Origin: Amorphoplanes digitatis
GTDB taxonomy: Bacteria > Actinomycetota > Actinomycetes > Mycobacteriales > Micromonosporaceae
Direction: 5' to 3'
NCBI RefSeq assembly: GCF_014205335.1
Contig: NZ_JACHNH010000001.1
Coordinates: forward strand, 3,404,501-3,468,500
Length of the DNA stretch: 64,000 nucleotides
How positions within the stretch are numbered: position 1 is the first letter of the stretch; the number at the start of each line of letters is the position of its first letter. Both the position numbers and the translations under genes were made by a program. This document shows positions 7,917-15,801 of the stretch, in pieces. Under the pieces are notes generated by a model, which did not search any database, was not told where the DNA came from, and saw only the letters and a list, made by a program, of their open reading frames with translations.

Positions 7917-9485
7917 TCATGGCAGGTTGACCGGGTCGCCAACCTGACCGGCGATCTGCCCGCCCGCGACCGGGCCGGCACCGACCTGCCCGCCCGTGAG
8001 CTGGCCGGCCGTCAGGGTGTCGGCGCCGAGCTGGTCGCCGCCGGGCAGCGGGGACGGCTGCGCGGTGTCGGGCGCGCCGGTGCCGTGCAGCAGCGGGTTG
8101 TCCCGCCCGTCGAGCGGGTTCGACCCGGAGTTCACCTCGAGGGCGTCGCTGAAGCCGTCGGCGTCGCTGTCGCTGAGCCTCGCGTTCAGGCCGAGCACCT
8201 GCTCGAGGGCGTCGTCGAGGCCGTCGCGGTCGGTGTCGGTCTGCAACGGCGCGAGGCTGCCGTCCAGGTGCCCGTCGGCGTCGCTGTCCGGCGAGCGCGG
8301 GTCGAGGCCCTGCGCCAGCTCGAACGCGTCGTTGAGCTGGTCGCCGTCGGTGTCGGCCTTGCGGGCGTCCGTCCGGTAGGTGACCATCTCCTGCGCGTCG
8401 GTGAGGTTGTCGCCGTCGGTGTCGGCGCGCAGCGGGTCCATGCCCTGGCGGCGTTCGAGCGCGTCGCTGAGCCCGTCCCGGTCGGTGTCGGCGCCGCCGA
8501 GCTCCGGCGGCGGCAGGGCGGCCGGCAGCGGGGCGGGCAGCGGCAGGGGGCCGGGGTCGGGCAGCGCGGCCGGGGTGGCGAGCGGGGTGCCGGTGCCGTC
8601 GGAGATGCCGGGCAGCACCGCCGCGTACTCGAAGCGGTTGGCCGCGTTCGACTCCCGGACGCCGGCCCGGGGGTTCGCGGCCTCGACCACCCGGCCGTCG
8701 CCGAGGCTGATCGCGACGTGCGCGCCGGGGGTGCGGCCGTCGCCGGGCCGCGGCTCGCGGTCGAAGGAGAAGAGCAGCGCGCCCGGCGTGTCCTTGGCCT
8801 CGGAGACCGGGATCAGCAGGCCCTTCTCCTTCAGGTGCAGGTATTGCGCGGTGGCGCCGTCCGGGATTGTCGTTCCGGCCTGATGCGCGGCCCACTGGGT
8901 GAATTCGGAGCAGTCGAAGACGTCCGGGTCCTCGTCCTTAAGCTTCACCTCCGCGCCGAAGACATAACGGTCCCCGATTTGCGCTTTGGCGACCCGCAGG
9001 AATTCGTCGAGGGCCGCGTTGCCGCCGCCGTCGGCCGGTTGTACGAGGCTGCTCACCACCCCGCCGGGCCGGTCGGCGGAGACCGTGTGGCCGTAGCCAG
9101 GCGTACCGGACCAGACGCCGCGGCCCGGACCATCCCCATAGGAGACCGCCGCGCTCTGCGCCTCCTCCCGGTGGCGCAGATAGCGGGCGCCGCTGCCGCC
9201 GTGGGTGACCGTCCACGGTGAAATGTCCGCGCCGTGCCGGGAGACCTCGTAGGCCGCTTTCGCGTTGTCCTGTGGGTCGTAGAGGTTGTACTTGGCCATC
9301 AGGCCGGGGTGCGCGCGGCCGTTGATCTGCCACAGCCCGCGCGAGTCCTCGCCGTGCGGGTTGTGCGCCCTGCTGTTGCCACCGGACTCGGCAAGGGAGA
9401 TCGCGGTCATCGTCGCGGCCTCGTCGGGGGTGAACCCGGCACGACGGGCGAAACCGTAGATCTGTTCCGCGGAGTATCTCGGCAT
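7917..9485 (-). CDS. Two-domain peptidoglycan hydrolase (lysozyme-like SLT + NlpC/P60) with thrombospondin-3-type repeats
   Basis: Start taken at ATG 9485 (MPRYSAEQIYGFA); an in-frame GTG at 9512 is possible. Residues about 5-105 are a lysozyme-like/SLT domain (ISLAESGGNSRAHN, DSRGLWQIN, with Glu in AESGG as expected catalytic acid). Residues about 160-295 are NlpC/P60 (catalytic Cys in FDCSEFTQW, His in GAHVAISLGDG). Residues about 330-500 contain six D.D.DG...DA.E repeats typical of calcium-binding TSP3 modules. There is no signal peptide or TM segment, which is odd for a wall hydrolase and fits delivery by another route. It lies divergently next to the CIS cluster, so it is a candidate CIS cargo; that is inference. 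Confidence 0.85.
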   Translation of the reverse strand: MPRYSAEQIYGFARRAGFTPDEAATMTAISLAESGGNSRAHNPHGEDSRGLWQINGRAHPGLMAKYNLYDPQDNAKAAYEVSRHGADISPWTVTHGGSGARYLRHREEAQSAAVSYGDGPGRGVWSGTPGYGHTVSADRPGGVVSSLVQPADGGGNAALDEFLRVAKAQIGDRYVFGAEVKLKDEDPDVFDCSEFTQWAAHQAGTTIPDGATAQYLHLKEKGLLIPVSEAKDTPGALLFSFDREPRPGDGRTPGAHVAISLGDGRVVEAANPRAGVRESNAANRFEYAAVLPGISDGTGTPLATPAALPDPGPLPLPAPLPAALPPPELGGADTDRDGLSDALERRQGMDPLRADTDGDNLTDAQEMVTYRTDARKADTDGDQLNDAFELAQGLDPRSPDSDADGHLDGSLAPLQTDTDRDGLDDALEQVLGLNARLSDSDADGFSDALEVNSGSNPLDGRDNPLLHGTGAPDTAQPSPLPGGDQLGADTLTAGQLTGGQVGAGPVAGGQIAGQVGDPVNLP

Positions 9486-9668
9486 TGCCCGAGCGTAGGA
9501 CCCCGCATCCACCGCTGTATAGCGTCATTCCGCTACCGTCCTGTGCGCAAGGCGACAGTGACGGAGTTGGATCTCCGACATAGACGAAAGCCCTATTGTT
9601 CAGATCGACTTCACCGGCGCATCATGTGCCTGCGGTCGACCCTGGCTCACCGCTGATCTGGGGGGATC

Positions 9669-10289
9669 ATGCTTTCAACAAGGCCGCCGACGGTGTGGAT
9701 AGACGACAGCCACGCGATCGTCCGGCGGGGCATGGCGGCATGCCTGCAACAGGCCGACTTCGTCGTCCGGGGCGAGAGCTCGGCGCTGGCGCCGGCCCCG
9801 GTCGCGGCGGGCCTCGACGTGCTGGTCTTCGAGTACGTCGGCCCGACCCTGCGCCGCGCGGTCCGCATGGTGGAGGGCCGGACCACGCGGCTGGTGGCGA
9901 CCGTCCGCGACGTCAACGAGCAGGCCGTGCGCGAGCTGGTCGACGCGGGCGTCGGCGCGGTCCTGCCGCACGGCACCCTCACCCCGGAGAGCCTGATCGC
10001 CACGCTGCGCGCGGTGGTGGCCGGCTCGGTCGCGCTCCCCGGCGACCTGCTGGCGCGCCTGTTGCTGCACGTCACGCAGACCTCCAGCCTCGGCCCGGCC
10101 GGGCTCAACCCCCGGGAGCGCTCGGTGCTGCGGCTGCTCGCCGACGGGATGGACACCCGCGGCATCGCCGAGGACCTGTGCTTCTCCGAACGCACGGTGA
10201 AGAACGTCGTGCACGACGTCCTGACCAAGCTGAACTGCCGTACCCGGGCGCAGGCCGTCGCCGTGGCGACCCGCGAAGGCGTCATCTGA
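9669..10289 (+). CDS. LuxR/NarL-type regulator with a degenerate receiver domain (CIS cluster)
   Basis: 206 aa; ATG preceded by GGGGGG. The N-terminal half aligns with a receiver domain: the acidic pair is present (WIDDSHAIVRRG, D12-D13). At the phospho-acceptor position the usual LLDVRMP is VFEYVGP, so Asp is replaced by Glu55, and the conserved Lys region reads VLPHG. The C-terminal GerE-type HTH is intact (LNPRERSVLRLLADGMDTRG...RTVKNVVHDVLTKL). No histidine kinase is nearby. It is the first gene of the plus-strand CIS block and ends 1 bp before the ATPase gene, so it is probably the local transcriptional regulator working without phosphorylation. Confidence 0.85.
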   Translation: MLSTRPPTVWIDDSHAIVRRGMAACLQQADFVVRGESSALAPAPVAAGLDVLVFEYVGPTLRRAVRMVEGRTTRLVATVRDVNEQAVRELVDAGVGAVLPHGTLTPESLIATLRAVVAGSVALPGDLLARLLLHVTQTSSLGPAGLNPRERSVLRLLADGMDTRGIAEDLCFSERTVKNVVHDVLTKLNCRTRAQAVAVATREGVI

Positions 10290-10290
10290 G

Positions 10291-12237
10291 GTGTGGGCCC
10301 CGCTGGCGGACCCGCTGCTACAGCGTGAGGCGCTGATCTGCCGCATGGCGCAGGGCCGGGCGCCCCGCGACTTCGCGGGTCTCTACGTGGGCGACGACGA
10401 GATCGACGGCCTCCTGACGAGCCTGCCCGGCCTCGACGGCCCCGGCGCGGAGCGGGTCGAGCAGGTGCGGGCGATCCTCGCCGGGCGGATCGCCGCGGCG
10501 CGCGCGGCGTTCGCGGCGGAGCTGGCCGGGCCGTCGGCGTTCGCCGCGGTGTGCCGCTCCGCGCGGCTGCCGGTCGGCGAGGCCGAGGTGCTCGCGCTGC
10601 TGGTCGCGGTCGAGCTGTCGCCGGCCCGGCAGCGGCTTGTCGCGTACGTGCAGGACTCGGTGCAGCTGCCCCGGCTCACCCTGGCCGGGCTGGCCAGGGT
10701 CTTCCACGAGCCTGACCATCCCGCCGACCGGGCGCTCGCGCCGGGTTCCCGGCTGCGCCGCGCGGGCCTGGCCCGGCTCGCGGGGGACGGCCCGTGGGCG
10801 ACGCGCGCCGGCGAGCCCGCCGAGCGGCTGATCTGGCACCTGCGCGGCGACCCGGGGCCCGACCCCGACCTGCCGCCGGGCACGGTCCTGGCGCCGGCCG
10901 GCGGTTCCGCGCCCGTCGGCGGTGCCGCGCCGGACCGGCCGGGCGGGCTGCTGCTGGTGCACGGCGGCGACCGCGACAGCCGGCTGCGCGCCGTGCGGTC
11001 CCGCTGGCCCGGCGCGGGCCTGCTGATCTGCGGCGCGCCGGTGACCGAGGCGGTGGTCCGCGAGGCCACGATCGGCGACCTCGTCGTCGTGCTGCAACTG
11101 GACGGGCCGCCGTCCGCCGCCGACTCCGACGCCGTCGCCCGGGCGGGCCACCTGTGCTGGGCGTTGTCGTCGCCGGGCGAGCTGCCGCTGGAGAGCGTGC
11201 CGGAGCGGGCCTGGCAGGAGGTGCACGTGGTCGACGGCGACGCCGACGCCGCCGACTGGGCGGCGCTGCTGGGGCGCGAGCCGGACCCGGCGTACCGGCT
11301 CAGCCGCGAGCAGCTGCGGCTCGTCGCCGCCGCGGCCGCCGCCGATTCGGGAGAGATCGCGCCGGCCGTGCGGCGCCTCGCCGGTGGCCATCTCGACCAG
11401 GTGGCCGTGCGCATCAGGCCGCGCCGCACCTGGCCCGACCTGATCCTGCCGGCCGACGAGGAGCGCCAGCTCCGTGAGCTCGCCGCGCGCCACCGCGGCC
11501 GGGACACCGTGTACGGCCGGTGGCGGTTCAGCCCGGTGCCGTCGGTGGGCGTGGTCGGCCTCTTCGCGGGCCCCTCCGGCACCGGCAAGACCCTCGCCGC
11601 CGAGGTGGTGGCCGGCGAGCTCGGGCTGGATCTCTACAAGGTGGACATCTCGGCGGTGGTGAGCAAGTACATCGGCGAGACCGAGAAGAACCTCGAGCGG
11701 ATCTTCGGCGCCGCCGCCGCGGGCGACCTGGTGCTCTTCTTCGACGAGGCGGACGCCCTGTTCGGCAAGCGCTCCGAGGTCAGCGACGCGCACGACCGGT
11801 ACGCGAACATCGAGGTGGCGTACCTGTTGCAGCGGCTGGAGACCTACGACGGCCTGGTGATCCTCGCGACGAACCTGCAACGCAACATCGACCCGGCGTT
11901 CCTTCGCCGGATCTCGGTGGCGGTCGACTTCACGGCGCCCGAGGAGACCGAGCGCCGGGCCATCTGGGCGCGCGCCTTCCCGGCCACGGCGCCGGTCCGC
12001 GACGTCGACCTGGACTTCCTGGCACGCCAATTCAAGATCACCGGCGGGGTGATCAGCAACGCGGCCCTCGGCGCGGCCTTCCTGGCGGCGGCGGAGGGCG
12101 GCCCGATCACGATGCGCCACGCGATCCTGTCGGTGAAGCGCGAGTTCCAGAAACTGGGCCGGCTGCGCACCGAGAAGGAGTTCGACCGCTACTTCGACCT
12201 GGTGAATCGAGACGCCGATGCTGCACCTGCTCGATGA
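10291..12237 (+). CDS. CIS AAA+ ATPase (Afp15-like)
   Basis: 648 aa, start GTG 10291 one base after the regulator stop. The N-terminal approximately 370 residues are the variable helical and degenerate nucleotide-fold part seen in injection-system ATPases. The C-terminal AAA+ module has Walker A (GPSGTGKT, about 427-434), Walker B (LFFDEADALFG, about 482) and downstream arginine-rich sensor segments (NIDPAFLRRISVAVDF). In related systems (Afp15/PVC15) this ATPase is needed for assembly or sheath stability. The 3' end overlaps the next gene by 20 bp. Confidence 0.9.
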   Translation: MWAPLADPLLQREALICRMAQGRAPRDFAGLYVGDDEIDGLLTSLPGLDGPGAERVEQVRAILAGRIAAARAAFAAELAGPSAFAAVCRSARLPVGEAEVLALLVAVELSPARQRLVAYVQDSVQLPRLTLAGLARVFHEPDHPADRALAPGSRLRRAGLARLAGDGPWATRAGEPAERLIWHLRGDPGPDPDLPPGTVLAPAGGSAPVGGAAPDRPGGLLLVHGGDRDSRLRAVRSRWPGAGLLICGAPVTEAVVREATIGDLVVVLQLDGPPSAADSDAVARAGHLCWALSSPGELPLESVPERAWQEVHVVDGDADAADWAALLGREPDPAYRLSREQLRLVAAAAAADSGEIAPAVRRLAGGHLDQVAVRIRPRRTWPDLILPADEERQLRELAARHRGRDTVYGRWRFSPVPSVGVVGLFAGPSGTGKTLAAEVVAGELGLDLYKVDISAVVSKYIGETEKNLERIFGAAAAGDLVLFFDEADALFGKRSEVSDAHDRYANIEVAYLLQRLETYDGLVILATNLQRNIDPAFLRRISVAVDFTAPEETERRAIWARAFPATAPVRDVDLDFLARQFKITGGVISNAALGAAFLAAAEGGPITMRHAILSVKREFQKLGRLRTEKEFDRYFDLVNRDADAAPAR

Positions 12238-12784
12238 GACCCTCGAGGCGTTCCTGCGCGCCGAGGTGCCCCTGCCGGCCCGCGACGTCGACGTGGCCTT
12301 CGCCGCGCCGGACGCCGAGTGGTCCGCGTCGCTGTCCTCGCGCCCGACGGTCGACCTGTACCTGTGGGACATCCGGCCGAACCTCGCCGAGCGCGACTTC
12401 GGTGAGGTGATCGTCGAGGAGGCCGACGGCCGCCGGTTCCGCCGCGACCCGCTGCCCCGGGTGGACTGCCGCTACCTGGTGACGGCGTGGACGAGCGAGG
12501 TGCGCGACGAGCACTCGCTGCTGGGCGACGTCCTCTCGGCGCTGCTGCTGCACCCGGTGATCGGCAGCGAGCACCTACAGGGCGCGTTCGCCGCGGTGCG
12601 GCCGCTGCCGGGCCTGCGGCTGCGCAGCGGGGACGGCTCGGAGAACTCCGACTTCTGGTCGGCGCTCGGCGGCCAGCTCAAGCCGGGGCTGGACCTGGTG
12701 GTGACGGTGACGATGGACGCCGCGCTGCGCGTCACCGCCGGCCCGCCGACCGAGACGGTCACCGTCGACGCGAACCTCCGGTAG
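12218..12784 (+). CDS. DUF4255 (Pvc16/Afp16-family) tail terminator/cap protein
   Basis: 188 aa beginning MLHLLDETLEAFLRAEVPLP, with the DUF4255 pattern (VDLYLWDIRPN, RVDCRYLVTAW, EHSLLGDVLSALL). In eCIS particles the family caps the tube-sheath end and sets particle length. The ATG at 12218 lies within the ATPase gene, giving a 20-bp overlap that couples expression. Followed by a 94-bp gap before the receiver-like gene. Confidence 0.9.
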   Translation: MLHLLDETLEAFLRAEVPLPARDVDVAFAAPDAEWSASLSSRPTVDLYLWDIRPNLAERDFGEVIVEEADGRRFRRDPLPRVDCRYLVTAWTSEVRDEHSLLGDVLSALLLHPVIGSEHLQGAFAAVRPLPGLRLRSGDGSENSDFWSALGGQLKPGLDLVVTVTMDAALRVTAGPPTETVTVDANLR

Positions 12785-12878
12785 GTGGTTGCACCTTCGT
12801 CTGCACCGCCGGACCTACCTCTACCTCGGGCGCGCGAGCAGGCTCGGCAGGTCGGCGGTGACGGGGGAGGTGTGCGCG

Positions 12879-13211
12879 ATGACACGGGTCCTGATGGGGG
12901 ACTTCAGCGCACTGCACCGCCTCGGTCTGGAGGACATCCTGCGGATCGACGGCATCGAGCTGATGGACACGGCGGGCACGGACGTGCTCGCCCGGCTGCT
13001 GGAGGCGCTGCCCGACGTGATCGTCCTCGACCTCGACAAGCGCGCCACCGACGAGCTGGTGCACGTGATCGTGCACCGGTTCCCGGCGGTCAAGGTGGTC
13101 GCCTGCTCGTCGCGCCGCCCGATGATGCGGATCTTCCCGCCGCTGCACTACGGCGAGTTCTACGAATCCGATCTTGATCCCGCGCTGCTGACCAGCGCGG
13201 TACAGGCCTGA
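12879..13211 (+). CDS. Stand-alone receiver-like protein (110 aa) between cap and sheath genes
   Basis: ATG at 12879 is preceded by GGGGGAGGT with 7-nt spacing; the longer frame from 12789 is rejected. The sequence resembles a CheY-like receiver: MGDFSALHRLGLEDIL at the start, LPDVIVLDLDKR at the phospho-acceptor strand (Asp retained), then VKVVACSS. It lacks a DNA-binding domain and ends after an atypical alpha-4/beta-5 region (MRIFPPLHYGEFYESD). Its place inside the structural operon suggests a role in particle assembly or activity rather than transcription; function unknown. Confidence 0.65.
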   Translation: MTRVLMGDFSALHRLGLEDILRIDGIELMDTAGTDVLARLLEALPDVIVLDLDKRATDELVHVIVHRFPAVKVVACSSRRPMMRIFPPLHYGEFYESDLDPALLTSAVQA

Positions 13212-13223
13212 CAGGGGGCTTCA

Positions 13224-14837
13224 ATGGCCGCGTCGTACGGAGCACCGGGTGTCTACATCGAGGAGCAGCCGAGCGGCTCCATGCCGATCGAGGGGGTGGG
13301 CACCGCCGTCGCCGCGTTCGTCGGCTTCACCGAGCGATACGACGTCGAACAGGGCGACCCCACCGACCCGGCGGGCGTGAAGCCGCAGCTGGTCACGAGC
13401 TGGCCGCAGTACGAGCGGGTGTATGGCGGCTTCGTGCGCGGCGCGATGCTCCCGCACGCCGTCCGCGGCTTCTTCGAGAACGGCGGCAGCGCCGCGTACA
13501 TCTGCCGGATCCCCGGCGCGAACGGCGCCAATGGCGGCAACCCGGCGCGCAACCTGCCCGCCGCCGACAACCCGAACAATGACAGCGTCCGGGTGTCCGC
13601 GGTGGACCCGGGCGCGCACCTCGAGGTCGAGGTGGTGCCGCCCGCCGCGCCGGCCGAGGGCGAAAGCGACGGCGCGGCCCCCGCCGACCACACACTGCGC
13701 GTCTACCGCGACGGCGCCCTCCAGGAGGAGCTCGGCGGGCTCCAGTTCAGCGGCCGCAGCGCCCGGTCGGTGGAGCGGACCGTGAACGAGCGGTCCAAGT
13801 TCATCCGGCTCGAGGTCAAGCCGCTTCAGGGCGCCTCGCTCGCCGAGCGGACCCCCGCCGCCGGCCGCTACACGCTCGAGGCGCCGGCCCTGTCGACCGT
13901 CTCGGTGACCCCGGCGGACCTGGTCGGCGACGAGAGCGAGCGGACCGGCTACCAGGGCCTCGCCATCGCCGAGAGCGTCACCATGGTCGCCATCCCCGAC
14001 CTGGTCACCGTCGCCACCCGCGACGACGGCAGCCTCGACGAGGAGATGTTCCTCGGCGCGCAGAAGCAGCTCATCGACTTCTGCGAGGCCGCGCACAACA
14101 AGATGGCCATCCTGGACACGCCGCCGGGGCTCAACGCGACCCGGGCACTGGAGTGGCGCTCCCGGCTGGCCCGCGACTCCGCGTTCGCGGCGCTCTACTA
14201 CCCGAACGTGGTGATCAGCAACCCGCTGGCCCGGCCCGGCGCCAACAACGGCGAGCTGTATCTGACCGTGCCGACCGCCGGGCACGTCGCCGGGGTCTGG
14301 GCCCGCACCGACGCCGCCCGCGGCGTGTGGAAGGCGCCGGCCAACGAGGCGGTGCGCGGCATCGTCCGGCTCGAGAACGACGTGACGAACGGCGAGCAGG
14401 ACCTGCTCAACCCCGACGGGGTCAACTGCATCCGGTCGTTCGGCAGCTACGGCACCAAGATCTGGGGCGCGCGCACCCTCGCCAAGACCGACCCCAGCTG
14501 GCGCTACATCAACGTGCGGCGGCTGTTCAACTTCGTCGAGGAGTCGATCCAGCGCGGCACCCAGTGGGCCGTCTTCGAGCCGAACGACTTCGACCTCTGG
14601 CAGCGGGTCAAGCGCAACATCACCTCGTTCCTGCGCGGCCTCTGGATGCAGGGCGCGCTGGTCGGCAACACGCCCGAGCAGGCGTTCTACGTGATGTGCG
14701 ACGAGAGCAACAACCCGGCGTCCTCGGTGGACGAGGGCAAGCTCATCGTCGAGATCGGGATCGCGCCGGTGAAGCCCGCCGAGTTCGTCATCTTCCGGAT
14801 CAGCCAGTGGCAGGGTGGCGGGTCCGCGAGCGAGTAA
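13224..14837 (+). CDS. Contractile sheath protein (Afp2/Cis2-like)
   Basis: 537 aa, ATG with AGGGGG upstream, 12 bp after the previous gene. It begins ASYGAPGVYIEE, the hallmark of phage-type tail sheath subunits. The C-terminal sheath domain is present (TAGHVAGVWARTDAARGVWKAP, YINVRRLFNFVEESI, GLWMQGALVGNTPEQAFYV). An insertion around residues 120-230 is predicted to be the surface-exposed sheath domain. It polymerises around the inner tube and contracts on firing. Only one sheath gene is present, as in Streptomyces-type systems; Afp and PVC have several. Confidence 0.95.
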   Translation: MAASYGAPGVYIEEQPSGSMPIEGVGTAVAAFVGFTERYDVEQGDPTDPAGVKPQLVTSWPQYERVYGGFVRGAMLPHAVRGFFENGGSAAYICRIPGANGANGGNPARNLPAADNPNNDSVRVSAVDPGAHLEVEVVPPAAPAEGESDGAAPADHTLRVYRDGALQEELGGLQFSGRSARSVERTVNERSKFIRLEVKPLQGASLAERTPAAGRYTLEAPALSTVSVTPADLVGDESERTGYQGLAIAESVTMVAIPDLVTVATRDDGSLDEEMFLGAQKQLIDFCEAAHNKMAILDTPPGLNATRALEWRSRLARDSAFAALYYPNVVISNPLARPGANNGELYLTVPTAGHVAGVWARTDAARGVWKAPANEAVRGIVRLENDVTNGEQDLLNPDGVNCIRSFGSYGTKIWGARTLAKTDPSWRYINVRRLFNFVEESIQRGTQWAVFEPNDFDLWQRVKRNITSFLRGLWMQGALVGNTPEQAFYVMCDESNNPASSVDEGKLIVEIGIAPVKPAEFVIFRISQWQGGGSASE

Positions 14838-14849
14838 GGGAGATATCTG

Positions 14850-15281
14850 ATGCCGGATTTGATGGCAACGTTCAACTTCGTCCTGGAGATCGGCGGAGTG
14901 GAGATGGCCAGCTTCCGCAAGTGCTCGGGCGTCGAATCCGAGACCGAGATCATCGAGTACAAGGAGGCGACGAAGGACGGCAAGATCCGAATCGCCAAGA
15001 TGCCCGGCGCGATGAAGTGGAGCGACATCACCCTCGAACGGCGCATCGACGAGTCGAAGGCGCTCTGGGAGTGGCGCAAGCAGGTCGAGGACGGCGACAT
15101 CGACACCGCCCGCCGCGACGGCTCCATCGTCATCAAGGACTCGATGAAGGCCGAGGTCGCCCGCTGGAACTTCGAGCGCGGCTGGGTCTCCAAGTGGACC
15201 GGCGCCGAGCTCGACGCCGGCAGCAACGAGGTGGCGACCGAGAAGGTGGTCATCACCCACGAGGGGCTGCACCGGGCATGA
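14850..15281 (+). CDS. Inner tube protein A (Afp1/Cis1-like)
   Basis: 143 aa with a strong SD (GGGAG). Typical tail tube (gp19-like) sequence: NFVLEIGGVEMASFRKCSGV, then MKWSDITLERRI, ending EKVVITHEGLHRA. It forms the rigid inner tube that carries cargo and the spike. It lies 12 bp after the sheath gene, and its TGA overlaps the ATG of the tail assembly chaperone gene (ATGA). Confidence 0.95.
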   Translation: MPDLMATFNFVLEIGGVEMASFRKCSGVESETEIIEYKEATKDGKIRIAKMPGAMKWSDITLERRIDESKALWEWRKQVEDGDIDTARRDGSIVIKDSMKAEVARWNFERGWVSKWTGAELDAGSNEVATEKVVITHEGLHRA

Positions 15282-15634
15282 GCTTGCAGACGGAGTTTCC
15301 GTTCACGCTGCCCAAGGGGTACGTGGACGAGCACGGCACCCTGCACCGGACCGGGATCATGCGGCTGGCCTGCGCCCGCGACGAGATCGAGCCGCTGCGC
15401 GACGGCCGGGTCAAGGAGAACGAGTCCTACGCGACGGTCATCGTGCTCTCCCGGGTGGTCACCGAGCTCGGCACCGTCTCGCGGGTGACGACCAAGACGA
15501 TCGAGTCGTTGTTCGTCAGCGACTTCGGCTACCTGCAGGACCTGTACCGGATCGTGAACTTCCAGGACCCGAGCATCCTCGAGGCCCTGGAGCCCGGCGC
15601 CCCTTTCCCGCGGACGTCAGTGGAGGTGGGCTAG
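15278..15634 (+). CDS. Tail assembly chaperone-like protein (zero-frame product, 118 aa)
   Basis: ATG 15278 overlaps the tube stop. The protein starts MSLQTEFPFTLPKGYVDEHG and has the compact pattern of phage tail assembly chaperones (TMRLA.ARDE-like RLACARDEIEPLRD, then VIVLSRVVTELG, and SLFVSDFGYLQDLYRIVN). In contractile phages such chaperones coat the tape measure during assembly and are often made in a short and a -1 frameshifted long form. A heptamer suited to that lies at 15601-15607, nine codons before the TAG at 15632-15634, and the next conserved domain is in the -1 frame. Confidence 0.8.
   Translation: MSLQTEFPFTLPKGYVDEHGTLHRTGIMRLACARDEIEPLRDGRVKENESYATVIVLSRVVTELGTVSRVTTKTIESLFVSDFGYLQDLYRIVNFQDPSILEALEPGAPFPRTSVEVG
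15601..15607 (+). promoter_or_regulatory. Candidate -1 ribosomal frameshift site CCCTTTC
   Basis: In the chaperone reading frame the sequence reads GCC CCT TTC, so the heptamer C CCT TTC fits X XXY YYZ exactly. Slippage by -1 re-pairs as CCC TTT and continues in the open frame 15607-15801, which encodes DUF6760. Use of TTT is notable in this very GC-rich genome. I did not identify a clear downstream pseudoknot; the following 30 nt are GC-rich. Confidence 0.65.
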
Positions 15635-15801
15635 GGCACTACGCCCACGACGAGCTGTGGCAGGAGATCGCCTTCCTGGCGTACCACCTGCACTGGGACC
15701 TCGACCGGCTGCTCGACCTCGAGCACGGCGACCGGATCCGGCTGCTGCGCGAGGTCGGCGGCCTGAACGAACGCGCATGGACAGGAGTGCAGGGTGGCTG
15801 A
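15607..15801 (+). CDS. DUF6760 domain, reachable only by -1 frameshift from the chaperone gene
   Basis: This frame encodes PADVSGGGLGHYAHDELWQE, then the conserved core IAFLAYHLHWDLDRLLDLEH and LREVGGLNERAW, ending in TGA at 15799-15801. DUF6760 proteins are small CIS-associated proteins that normally begin just before a YP.DEL..E(V/I)AF(L/I)AYH.HW motif. From 15541 to the motif this frame has no ATG, GTG or TTG codon, so independent translation seems impossible. The frame is -1 relative to the chaperone. The predicted fusion is about 110 chaperone residues plus 64 residues. Its 3' end overlaps the second tube gene by 8 bp. Confidence 0.7.
   Translation, partial: PADVSGGGLGHYAHDELWQEIAFLAYHLHWDLDRLLDLEHGDRIRLLREVGGLNERAWTGVQGG

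Noticed and set aside
7882..7920. 12-codon ORF (MTALVKPSWAWN) overlapping the hydrolase stop as ATGA
   Set aside because: Too short, and the conserved Ig-like protein begins in another frame at 7897; kept only as a possible coupling artefact.
10318..12372. 684-aa minus-strand ORF opposite the AAA+ ATPase
   Set aside because: Shadow of the ATPase gene; Walker motifs lie on the plus strand.
13221..15272. 683-aa minus-strand ORF opposite sheath and tube genes
   Set aside because: Shadow ORF; the plus strand carries clear sheath and tube families.
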